Shown one piece after another: positions 8,708 to 16,199 of a stretch of DNA of 64,000 nucleotides. Numbering within the stretch: position 1 is the stretch's first letter; each line of letters starts with the position of its first letter. The stretch lies in NCBI GenBank assembly GCA_964627455.1, contig CAZVKC010000003.1, forward strand, positions 130,116-194,115, read 5' to 3'. Source of the stretch: F-183 sp964627455 (GTDB taxonomy: Bacteria > Acidobacteriota > Terriglobia > Bryobacterales > Bryobacteraceae). The position numbers and the translations under genes were made by a program. The notes beneath the pieces are model-generated. The model saw only the letters and a list, made by a program, of their open reading frames with translations, had not been told where the DNA came from and searched no databases.

Positions 8708-9154
8708 TTACGCAGCGGCGGGGGCCGGAGCGGCAGCCTTGATATGGTCGATCCCCATTCTCGTGTAGTAGAGGGCTTCGATCGGATCCGCCTTCTCGAT
8801 CAGGTCCCACACCCGGTTCTTCGTATCCTCATCCGGGCAGTGGACCATCACCAACGCGGCGCCATGCGCGGCCCGGTCGACCATCTCGTCCGTTGCGACC
8901 TGCTCGCCATCAATCGCCCGCGAAAACGCCTTGGTCAAAGCATTCCACACGCGGGCTTCATCCCGTTCCATTTCGAGGAAGTCTCTGCCGTCGACGGCGG
9001 TTGCCTGATCCGCCGGGAATCCGGTGAAGACGAGGTCCCGAACGGCGTGCCGCGCCTTTTCAATATTCGGAAAGACGGCGACCAGATAGTGCAGTGGGTA
9101 GAACACTCCCAGGACGGTGTGCGATTCCCGGAAGAACTCGGCGAGGTGCGTCAT
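8708..9154 (-). CDS. Conserved hypothetical protein with Ala/Pro tail
   Basis: 148 residues from the ATG at 9154, preceded by a perfect AGGAGG site; the longer open frame upstream lacks support. The fold is probably alpha/beta (YLVAVFPNIEKARHAVRDLVFTGF ... GAALVMVHCPDEDTKNRVWDLI), resembling general-stress or DUF1269-like ferredoxin-type folds, but I cannot assign a family. It ends in the low-complexity tail AAAPAPAAA. It is the last gene downstream of the efflux operon, 53 bp after the final permease, so it may be transcribed with it. No signal peptide. Confidence 0.7.
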   Translation of the reverse strand: MTHLAEFFRESHTVLGVFYPLHYLVAVFPNIEKARHAVRDLVFTGFPADQATAVDGRDFLEMERDEARVWNALTKAFSRAIDGEQVATDEMVDRAAHGAALVMVHCPDEDTKNRVWDLIEKADPIEALYYTRMGIDHIKAAAPAPAAA

Positions 9155-9207
9155 GACCAAACCTCCTGGGTTCCGGAACTGCAACTTCCGTGCCACTCCG
9201 CGCCGGG

Positions 9208-10293
9208 TCAGTCGAGTTGCCGCCGGAACCGCAAGACGCTGACGCCGAGCATCAACACGCCGATCAGCGCCAGCATCGCGAGCGGGAACCAGAGCACGTC
9301 GGCGCCGGATCCCTTCAACAGCACGCCGCGCAGGATTTCGAGGAAGTACCGCTGCGGATTGATCGCCGCGATCCAACTCACGGCGTCCGGCATGTTCCGC
9401 ACGGGGAACGTGAAGCCGCTGAACATGAACACCGGCATGAAGTACAGAAATACGCTGAGCACTGCCTGCTGCTGCGTCTTCGAGATGGTGGAGATGAGAA
9501 CGCCGGATCCCAGTGTGGTCAGCAGGTACAGCGTCGCGGCCCCGGTCAGGAGGGGGAGGCCGCCGCGCATCGGCACATGGAACACCACGCGCGCCAGGAT
9601 AAGGATCAGGAAGAACTGCACGAATCCGATCAGCACGAACGGCAGCGTCTTGCCGATAATCAGTTCCGCGGGACGCAGCGGACTCACCATGAGCTGTTCC
9701 ATCGTCCCGATCTCGCGCTCGCGAACCAGCGCCAGCGCAGTCAGCATCATCGTGATGATGGTGAGGATGTTCATGAGCACGCCGGGGATGAAGTAATAGC
9801 GGCTCTTCAGTTCCGGGTTGAACCAGACGCGGGTCTGCGTAAGGTCCATGCCAAGCCTTGCGCGATAGGCGGCCAGCAGCCGATTCGAGTAGCCGGTGAC
9901 GATCGACGCGTTGTTGGAGTTCGTGCCGTCCACCAGCACCTGCACCGCAGCCGTCGAACCACGTGCGATGTCGCGAGAAAAGCCTGGCAGCACACGGATC
10001 ACGGCCAGCACATCGCCATGATCCAGCAGTTCCTGGACCCGCGCTTCCGTATCGGGATCCTCATAGACTTCAAAATACGGCGATGCGTCGAAGGCGGCCC
10101 GTAGTGCGCGGCTTTCCGGCGTATGGTCGCGATCGGCGAACGCCACGCGCGCGTTTTCGATATCCATGTTCGCCGCGAAGCCGAAGATGATCAACTGCAT
10201 CATCGGCGGAACGATCAGCAGGACGCGGGTCCGCGGATTGCGCAGCGTCTGAACCAGCTCTTTGCGAATCAGGGTTTTGATGCGATCCCACAT
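9208..10293 (-). CDS. ybhR: ABC-2 type efflux permease, YbhR-like
   Basis: 361 residues. One N-terminal membrane helix (VLLIVPPMMQLIIFGFAA), a large periplasmic domain (about 40-170), then five C-terminal helices, the ABC-2 permease layout. EREIGTMEQLMVSPL is the conserved ABC-2 cytoplasmic motif. It lies 6 bp after the sister permease and ends the operon cecR-tolC-hlyD-ATPase-ATPase-permease-permease. In E. coli, YbhR and YbhS pair with YbhF and YbhG as a drug or cation efflux system. Substrate here is inferred only from synteny. Confidence 0.85.
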   Translation of the reverse strand: MWDRIKTLIRKELVQTLRNPRTRVLLIVPPMMQLIIFGFAANMDIENARVAFADRDHTPESRALRAAFDASPYFEVYEDPDTEARVQELLDHGDVLAVIRVLPGFSRDIARGSTAAVQVLVDGTNSNNASIVTGYSNRLLAAYRARLGMDLTQTRVWFNPELKSRYYFIPGVLMNILTIITMMLTALALVREREIGTMEQLMVSPLRPAELIIGKTLPFVLIGFVQFFLILILARVVFHVPMRGGLPLLTGAATLYLLTTLGSGVLISTISKTQQQAVLSVFLYFMPVFMFSGFTFPVRNMPDAVSWIAAINPQRYFLEILRGVLLKGSGADVLWFPLAMLALIGVLMLGVSVLRFRRQLD

Positions 10294-10299
10294 ATGCGT

Positions 10300-11403
10300 T
10301 TAGGCCACCTTGGTCCGCATGCGCCGCATGGCGAGCGTGGTGACGGCGATGGTGTAAATAATGAGCGCGCAGAGTTGCGGCCACAGATCCGCGAAGCCTA
10401 GTCCTTTGAGGAACGAGGCTTTGAGAATCGAGATGAAGTAGCGCGACGGGAAGAGATAGGTCGCCACCTGGATCGGCGCCGGCATGTTCTCGATCGCGTA
10501 GATAAAGCCCGACAGCAGAAAGGCCGGCAGGAACGACGACAGCATCCCAAGCTGGAAGGCCTGCAGCTGCGATTCCGCGATGGAACTGAGGAACAGCCCC
10601 CAGGAAAACGCGCCGACCAGGAAAACCGCGGTCGAGATGCCGAGAAACAGCAGGCTGCCGCGGAACGGCACATGGAACACGAGCACCCCGACCGTAAGCG
10701 CGATGATTGCATCCGCGACGCCGAGAATGAAGAAGGCTCCCAGTTTGCCGATGATGATTTCGCTCGATCGCAGCGGCGTCGACAACAATTGCTCGAGCGT
10801 CCCGGTTTCCCATTCGCGCGCCACGGTTAGTGACGTTAGCAGCGCCGAGATGATCATGAGGATCACCGAGATGAGTCCCGGCACGATGAAGTTCCGCGAC
10901 TCGAGCGTGCTGTTGTACCAGACACGCGGCCGCGTTTCGAGCGCCGGCTTGACGTGGAATCGCGACGCTGCCCAGACGGAGACGACTGATTCCGCGTAGT
11001 TGCGCGCAATCGAGGCGGTGTTGGAATCCGTGCCATCGAGCAGCAACTGGATGGGCTGCGGCCTGCGCGCCGCGACGTCACGAGCAAAATCCTTCGGGAT
11101 CACAACTGCCAGGAGACATTCATTCAGGCCGATCGATTTCTCGATCGACTGGTAGTCCTTCGAGTAGCCGAGAATCGTGAAGTAGCGGGATCCTGCAAAC
11201 TGCGCGATCAACTCGCGACTCACGTCTGACTGGTCGTGATCCAGAATGTATGTGGGGATCTTGTCGACATCGAGCGACAGCGCATAGCTGAACAGCAGGA
11301 GGAGCAGCACCGGCATCGCGAGCGCGAGGCTGAGGCTGCGCGGATCCCGGACGATGTGCAGGAATTCCTTGCGGAGCATGGCAAGCGGACGTTGGAGGTT
11401 CAC
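10300..11403 (-). CDS. ybhS: ABC-2 type efflux permease, YbhS-like
   Basis: 367 residues with the same plan as its neighbour: an N-terminal helix (LSLALAMPVLLLLLFSYAL), a periplasmic domain, then five helices; AREWETGTLEQLLSTPL is the ABC-2 motif. It starts with GTG at 11403, which overlaps the stop of the upstream ATPase (GTGA), so translation is probably coupled. Two different permeases suggest a heterodimeric channel driven by the two ATPases upstream. Confidence 0.87.
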   Translation of the reverse strand: MNLQRPLAMLRKEFLHIVRDPRSLSLALAMPVLLLLLFSYALSLDVDKIPTYILDHDQSDVSRELIAQFAGSRYFTILGYSKDYQSIEKSIGLNECLLAVVIPKDFARDVAARRPQPIQLLLDGTDSNTASIARNYAESVVSVWAASRFHVKPALETRPRVWYNSTLESRNFIVPGLISVILMIISALLTSLTVAREWETGTLEQLLSTPLRSSEIIIGKLGAFFILGVADAIIALTVGVLVFHVPFRGSLLFLGISTAVFLVGAFSWGLFLSSIAESQLQAFQLGMLSSFLPAFLLSGFIYAIENMPAPIQVATYLFPSRYFISILKASFLKGLGFADLWPQLCALIIYTIAVTTLAMRRMRTKVA

Positions 11404-12134
11404 GACGGTTCCCTCGCTTCCTCCGCCTCAATGCTGGCGACGAAGACTTCTTCAACGGATTGCGCGCCGCGCGCCCGCTTCAATTCCAGTGGCGTGCCGA
11501 GTGCGATGGTGCGCCCTCGATACATCAGCGCGAGACGGTTGCAGTACTCGGCCTCTTCCATATAGTGCGTGGTGACGAAGATCGTATTGCCGGCTTCGGA
11601 GAGTCCATAGATGAGGTCCCAGAACTGGCGCCGTGCGATGGGATCCACGCCGGAAGTCGGCTCGTCGAGGAACAACACCGGCGGTTCATGCAGGATCGCG
11701 CAGCCGAGCGCGAGTCGCTGCTTCCAGCCTCCTGACAGCAGGCTCGTCAGTTCCCGGCGCTTCTCTGTGAGTCCCGCCATCTCCAGCGCGTACGCCTTTC
11801 GCTCAGCGAGTTTGCCGTTCTTCACGCCGTAGAGTCCGCCGAAGAAGTCGATATTCTCTTCCACCGTGAGATCGTCGTACAGCGAGAATTTCTGCGACAT
11901 GTAGCCGATGTTCTTGCGGAGCGCGTCCGATTCGGGACCCACCTCAAAGCCCGCGACCTTCGCCGTGCCGGAGGTTGGCGTGAGCAGTCCGCAGAGGATG
12001 CGAATCGTCGTCGATTTCCCCGCCCCGTTTGGACCCAGGAATCCGAACACTTCGCCGCGCGCGACATCGAGTGACACGTTGTCCACCGCGACGAAATCGC
12101 CAAACCGCTTGACGAGATTGCGAATCGAGACCAT
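11400..12134 (-). CDS. ABC transporter ATPase (second half of YbhF)
   Basis: 244 residues from the ATG at 12134, 4 bp after the upstream ATPase stop; the longer frame runs back into that gene. Walker A is GPNGAGKST, the signature LLSGGWKQRLALGC, Walker B VLFLDEPTSGVD, and the switch His lies in FVTTHYMEEA. The signature is LSGGW rather than LSGGQ. E. coli YbhF is one protein with two ATPase domains; here the halves are separate genes in the same order. It should power the two permeases downstream. Confidence 0.9.
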   Translation of the reverse strand: MVSIRNLVKRFGDFVAVDNVSLDVARGEVFGFLGPNGAGKSTTIRILCGLLTPTSGTAKVAGFEVGPESDALRKNIGYMSQKFSLYDDLTVEENIDFFGGLYGVKNGKLAERKAYALEMAGLTEKRRELTSLLSGGWKQRLALGCAILHEPPVLFLDEPTSGVDPIARRQFWDLIYGLSEAGNTIFVTTHYMEEAEYCNRLALMYRGRTIALGTPLELKRARGAQSVEEVFVASIEAEEAREPS

Positions 12135-12138
12135 TACG

Positions 12139-13029
12139 CTACGCCTGCCCTTCCACTGTCGCGACGAACACATCCTCGAGCGACGGCAGGATCTTCTGTA
12201 CCCGGTGTGCCGCGCTCCAAACGTCCGAGAACACCGCGCCAGGCTTGAGGAACACATGCAGGGTGCTGCCCGCCGGCCTCGCTGCCATCACCGCCGGATG
12301 CGCAACCAACCGCGCCCGTTCCTCGCGGACATCCGCCGTTTCCACCTCGTAACAATCCGCCGGCAGCGACTGACGCAGCATCGCGGGCGAGTCGCATTTG
12401 AGCAAACGGCCCTGGTGCAGAAATCCCACGCGCCCGCAGCGCTCCGCTTCATCCATGTACGCGGTGGTGAGGAACAGCGTGAGTCCGTCTGCGACCAGTT
12501 GATGCAAGATGGTCCAGAAATCGCGGCGCGACACAGGATCCACGCCATTCGTAGGCTCGTCAAGCAGCAGCACTTGCGGTTTATGCAGCAACGTACACAT
12601 CAGCGCGAGTTTCTGTTTCATGCCGCCCGACAGCTTAGCCGCCGGCCGATTGAGAAACGGCGCCATGCGCGTCATGTCGAGCAACCGTGGCGCTAACGCA
12701 TCCCGTTCTGAGGCGCGCATGCCGAAGAGATCCGCGTAAAAGTGCATGTTCTCTTCCACCGTGAGATCTCCGTAGAGGCCAAAGCGCTGCGCCATGTAGC
12801 CGATGCGGTCGCGAACTGCCGTGCTGTCTTTCGTGACATCGAACCCGGCAGTGACCGCGGTTCCTTCGGTGGGATCCACAAGGCCTGTGATCATGCGAAG
12901 CGTCGTGGTTTTGCCCGCCCCGTCCGGACCGACAAGCCCGAAGATCTCGCCCTTGCCGATCTCCAGCGACAGATGATCGACAGCCGTCAGCGTCCCGAAT
13001 TGTTTGGTCAGGCCGCGAAGCGAAATCAT
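12139..13029 (-). CDS. ABC transporter ATPase (first half of YbhF)
   Basis: 296 residues. Walker A GPDGAGKTT, signature KLSGGMKQKLALMC, Walker B VLLLDEPTNGVD. The switch position reads LTTAYMDEAERC, where the usual His is replaced by Ala-Tyr, so this site may be weak or non-hydrolytic while the second ATPase keeps its His. It overlaps the membrane-fusion gene upstream by 4 bp. Residues about 215-296 form an extra C-terminal extension (ADCYEVETADVREERARL...), often seen in drug-efflux ATPases. Confidence 0.9.
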   Translation of the reverse strand: MISLRGLTKQFGTLTAVDHLSLEIGKGEIFGLVGPDGAGKTTTLRMITGLVDPTEGTAVTAGFDVTKDSTAVRDRIGYMAQRFGLYGDLTVEENMHFYADLFGMRASERDALAPRLLDMTRMAPFLNRPAAKLSGGMKQKLALMCTLLHKPQVLLLDEPTNGVDPVSRRDFWTILHQLVADGLTLFLTTAYMDEAERCGRVGFLHQGRLLKCDSPAMLRQSLPADCYEVETADVREERARLVAHPAVMAARPAGSTLHVFLKPGAVFSDVWSAAHRVQKILPSLEDVFVATVEGQA

Positions 13030-14195
13030 ATGCCAATCACTGCGTCGACGGGCATGTTGAGCTTCAACTCCTGGTTCGGATTCTCCAACTCAACCTTGAT
13101 GCGATACACGAGTTTGATGCGTTCTTCCGGCGTTTGGATCTGCTTCGGCGTAAACTCGGCCTCGGACGCGATGAACGATACACGGCCCCAGTAAATTTTT
13201 CCTGGATACGAGTCCGTCGTAACCTTTACCTTGTCGCCGAGCTTGACCTTGCCCAATTGCTTTTCGGTGATGTACCCGCGGACCCATGGCTTTGCGATGT
13301 CGCCCAGCGTGAGCACAGGCACACCGGCGTTCAACACCTCGCCGAGATCCGCATTCTTGCTGAGGATCACGCCATCCACCGGCGCCGACGCCACCGTATC
13401 GTTCAACTGCACATCCAGCACGCCGACCTGCGCCTTCGCGCGTTCGACCTCTGACCGGCGCGCCATTACTTCCTGTTCCCGCTGCCGGACCTGCAGGCGA
13501 TTGTTTTCCGCCGCCTTCACTGCCGCCTGCGCTCGCAACAACTGCGCCCGCAACATCTCGATGGTCTCTTTGCGCGGACCTTCCTTCACCAGAGACAGCC
13601 GCATCTCGACCTGACGCAGCACCGACGCCGTCGAATCGAAACGCGTCTTGTATTGGTCGTACTGCGCCTTGGTGATGTCCTCGTCAGCGAAGAGTTTTTG
13701 TGCCCGATCCCAATCGAGCTTCGCTTGTGCGTGTTGCGTACGTGCGTCTGCGACCGCGGCCTCGGCCTGCTGTACTTCCTGGGGGCGCGATCCAGTGAGC
13801 GCCTCCTGCAACTGCGCTTCGACCGCGCGGACTTCCGCCGTGCGCAGTTCGATTTCGCGCTCCACCGCAGTCTTCTGCCAGTCCACGGCAGTCTGCAACT
13901 GCTGCAACTGCGCCGCAGCGGTCGAAACGGCCGCTTCGTCCCGGTCTTTTTGCTTTTGTACGGACTCCCGGTCTGAACGGGCGAGCACCTGCCCCTTTCG
14001 GACGAGTGCGCCTTCCTCCACGTCGATCGTCACCACGCGGCCTGGATATTTGAACGCCACGGCAACCTGCGTCATCTCGATGTTCCCCGAAACATGAATT
14101 TCGTTTTCCGGGATCCCGCTGTTCATGCGGAGATAGTACGCAACGCCGCCGATTGCGGCTGCCGCTAACAACAGTATTGGCAGTCTACGTTTCAT
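13026..14195 (-). CDS. ybhG: HlyD-family membrane fusion protein, YbhG-like
   Basis: 389 residues. One N-terminal anchor (PILLLAAAAIGGVAYYL), a lipoyl half-motif (VAFKYPGRVVTIDVEEGALVRKGQVLA), a long alpha-hairpin coiled coil (about 85-265), a second lipoyl half (ASAPVDGVILSKNADLGEVLNAG) and a beta-barrel (PWVRGYITEKQLGKVKLGDKV). This is the periplasmic adaptor linking inner-membrane ABC components to an outer-membrane channel. It overlaps both neighbours by 4 bp (tolC-like upstream, ATPase downstream), so the genes are translationally coupled. Confidence 0.9.
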   Translation of the reverse strand: MKRRLPILLLAAAAIGGVAYYLRMNSGIPENEIHVSGNIEMTQVAVAFKYPGRVVTIDVEEGALVRKGQVLARSDRESVQKQKDRDEAAVSTAAAQLQQLQTAVDWQKTAVEREIELRTAEVRAVEAQLQEALTGSRPQEVQQAEAAVADARTQHAQAKLDWDRAQKLFADEDITKAQYDQYKTRFDSTASVLRQVEMRLSLVKEGPRKETIEMLRAQLLRAQAAVKAAENNRLQVRQREQEVMARRSEVERAKAQVGVLDVQLNDTVASAPVDGVILSKNADLGEVLNAGVPVLTLGDIAKPWVRGYITEKQLGKVKLGDKVKVTTDSYPGKIYWGRVSFIASEAEFTPKQIQTPEERIKLVYRIKVELENPNQELKLNMPVDAVIGI

Positions 14196-15496
14196 TGAAT
14201 CACCCTGTGAATCACGCCCATGGCGCTTGCAAGTTCTATTTTTGAGAGGTTATGAAGAAAGAGCGCGGCCGTGCGATTGTCCCGGGCTCGCGCAATTCGA
14301 GTCTGCGCGTCGGTCACTTCGACGCTAAGGCCGACGCCTGCCTGGTAGCGCCGTTGGGCCTGCGCCAATTCGGTTTCGGCCAGTTGCAAACCCTGCTCAG
14401 CGACTTTGACTTGACCTTCCGCCGATTGAAGGCTTTCAAAAGCCAACCGGACTTCTGATTCCACCTGCTGCTGCAGGTCACGCCCGCGGATCTGTTCCTG
14501 ACGGTACGCCGATGCGCTCTCAGCACGCCGCGCGTCGCGCCTGCCGCCGTCCCAAACAGGGATCCGCAGCGACACTCCAACCACGCGCGTGAAACGCACA
14601 TCGCTGGGTTCGAGACCGATGCCTCCGGCGTCCGCGAATGCAGCCACCGATGGCAAGCGCTCCCATTTCACCGCGTCGAGTTGCATCTTCATGACGGTTT
14701 CGCGCCGCTGCTGAACCCTTACATCCGCACGAGTCTTGCGTGCCGTGTCAAGCGCATCGGGCACGCTGACGGTTTCCGCCGGCGCATACCGCAGCGTATC
14801 CGTCGGATCGACATGGACATTCATCTTCAACCCCATCGCCCGCAGCAGTTGGATCTCCGCGCGATCCCTTTCGTTTTGCGCGACGAATGCCTTCTGTTGT
14901 TCGTTCGCGAGTTGTACCTGCGCGCGAGTCACTTCAATCCCCGTCGCCGCGCCGGCCTGTTTCTGTGAATCGACCAGTTTCAGCAGGGACTCGGCCAGCT
15001 GCACATTTGCTTTCGCGACCGCCACGCCCTCACTGGCCCGCACCAGCGACAGATAGGCTCTCGCCGTGATGTCACTCACCGCGTTTCGTGCGGATTCCTC
15101 CTCCGCCTTCGATACCTCGACCTGAGCCTTGGCCGCCTGCAGGCGCTTGATCGCGCTGAAGTCGAAAACGGTTTGGGTCGCAGTGGCGCGCGCGTCGAAC
15201 GTGCTGATCGGCCCCACCACGTCCGGAAATCCCGGAATGGGGATCTGCACGCCAAATGCTTTCAAGTTGCGCGTGAAGTTCTGTTCCGTGATCGACGCAT
15301 CCACGTTCGGAAGCAAAGCTGCCCGGGACTGCGCAACCCGCGTCGAAGTCGCCTGAATCAGTTCGTGAGCCAGTTGGACTCGCGCGTTGCCCTCAGGCGA
15401 CAAGGCAAGATCGACGGCCTGCTTCATCGAAAGCGACATCCGTTCCTGCGCCTGCAAACCGGAAACAATCAGGGGCAGGATCCACAACACCTTCAT
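14192..15496 (-). CDS. TolC-family outer-membrane efflux protein
   Basis: 434 residues from the ATG at 15496, whose ATGA overlaps the TetR stop; a longer upstream frame reads through the regulator and is rejected. Signal peptide MKVLWILPLIVSGLQAQ, then two outer-membrane-efflux repeats rich in long helices (for example VAVAKANVQLAESLLKLVDS and VAEQGLQLAETELAQAQRR). It should form the trimeric exit duct for the downstream HlyD/ABC complex. E. coli ybhGFSR lacks its own tolC; having one in the operon suggests a self-contained tripartite pump. Confidence 0.88.
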   Translation of the reverse strand: MKVLWILPLIVSGLQAQERMSLSMKQAVDLALSPEGNARVQLAHELIQATSTRVAQSRAALLPNVDASITEQNFTRNLKAFGVQIPIPGFPDVVGPISTFDARATATQTVFDFSAIKRLQAAKAQVEVSKAEEESARNAVSDITARAYLSLVRASEGVAVAKANVQLAESLLKLVDSQKQAGAATGIEVTRAQVQLANEQQKAFVAQNERDRAEIQLLRAMGLKMNVHVDPTDTLRYAPAETVSVPDALDTARKTRADVRVQQRRETVMKMQLDAVKWERLPSVAAFADAGGIGLEPSDVRFTRVVGVSLRIPVWDGGRRDARRAESASAYRQEQIRGRDLQQQVESEVRLAFESLQSAEGQVKVAEQGLQLAETELAQAQRRYQAGVGLSVEVTDAQTRIARARDNRTAALFLHNLSKIELASAMGVIHRVIQ

Positions 15497-16107
15497 GAAC
15501 GTTCTCCCATGACTCCGTACAAAACAAATGAAGTAATCTGCTCCGCGAAGCGGGCAAGAGCCGCACCCTCGGAAGGCAGCTTGCTGCCGAGTCTTTCGAA
15601 CAGCGAGCGTGAGGTTTCGAGGTTCGCGCACATGCTCAGAATGAGCGTCGCCAGTTGCCTGTTCGCGGCTGCCGGACGCTTGTTCAGCCGCGTGAGAATA
15701 CGCGTGAGATCCGCATGAACCGGACCCACGAAGTACGACACCATGAAGTCCATAATCTCGGTAGGCTCCCGCAATTCATGCTTCACGATGCGTCCGATAT
15801 AGGGATGATTGTGCCGGTGAATGAGCGTGAACTCGAGAAACTGGCGCAGCCATTTGCCAAGCGATTCCTCCGGGGACGCCGACTCGACCTCTACAGGCCG
15901 TTTGTCTTTCAAGTCTCCGGCGGCTTTCTCCATCACCGCGCGATACAAGCCTTTTTTGTCGCCGAAGTAGTACTTCACCGATGCGACATTGACGTTGCCG
16001 GCCTCCGCGCAGATTTCCCTCACGCCCGCGCGTTGAAACCCTTCACGAGCAAACACCTCGCCTGCGGCGGCAATCAGGCGGTCCTTGGTGGAAGCAGGCT
16101 CTGGCAT
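15493..16107 (-). CDS. cecR: TetR-family repressor, CecR-like
   Basis: 204 residues. N-terminal TetR helix-turn-helix (TKDRLIAAAGEVFAREGFQRAGVREICAEAGVNVASVKYYFGDK-like, about 8-52) and a C-terminal ligand domain of the YbiH/CecR type (FTLIHRHNHPYIGRIVKHELREPTEIMDF). In E. coli cecR (ybiH) precedes ybhGFSR and represses it; the same order is seen here with tolC inserted after the regulator. The gene starts 2 bp after the end of a 34-bp palindrome that overlaps its own -10 box, so autorepression is very likely. No Shine-Dalgarno sequence precedes the ATG. Confidence 0.88.
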   Translation of the reverse strand: MPEPASTKDRLIAAAGEVFAREGFQRAGVREICAEAGNVNVASVKYYFGDKKGLYRAVMEKAAGDLKDKRPVEVESASPEESLGKWLRQFLEFTLIHRHNHPYIGRIVKHELREPTEIMDFMVSYFVGPVHADLTRILTRLNKRPAAANRQLATLILSMCANLETSRSLFERLGSKLPSEGAALARFAEQITSFVLYGVMGERS

Positions 16108-16108
16108 A

Positions 16109-16142
16109 ATTCAAACAAGTGTTTATAAACACCTGTTTGAAT
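16109..16142. promoter_or_regulatory. Probable CecR operator (34-bp palindrome)
   Basis: Two 17-bp arms, 16109-16125 and 16126-16142, are inverted copies differing at one position (core AACAAGTGTTTA against AACAGGTGTTTA). The centre is TTTATAAA. It begins inside the -10 box of the cecR promoter and ends just before the cecR ATG, so a bound dimer or pair of dimers would cover the transcription start. It may also affect the divergent S9 peptidase gene, whose start is 57 bp away. Confidence 0.85.
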
Positions 16143-16170
16143 CATACGCGAAACGATTACTGGCCGTCAA
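16141..16170 (-). promoter_or_regulatory. Predicted promoter of the cecR efflux operon
   Basis: On the minus strand, TTGACG (16170-16165), an 18-bp spacer and TATGAT (16146-16141). Both hexamers match the sigma-70 consensus in 5 of 6 positions. Predicted start near 16134 lies inside the palindrome, leaving a leader of about 27 nt before the cecR ATG. Confidence 0.75.
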
Positions 16171-16199
16171 TACCCCGGCGTCCTATTCTGAAAGCATCT

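Noticed and set aside
16119..16199. An earlier ATG for the S9 peptidase
   Set aside because: It lies inside the palindromic operator and would destroy the clear signal peptide starting at 16200.
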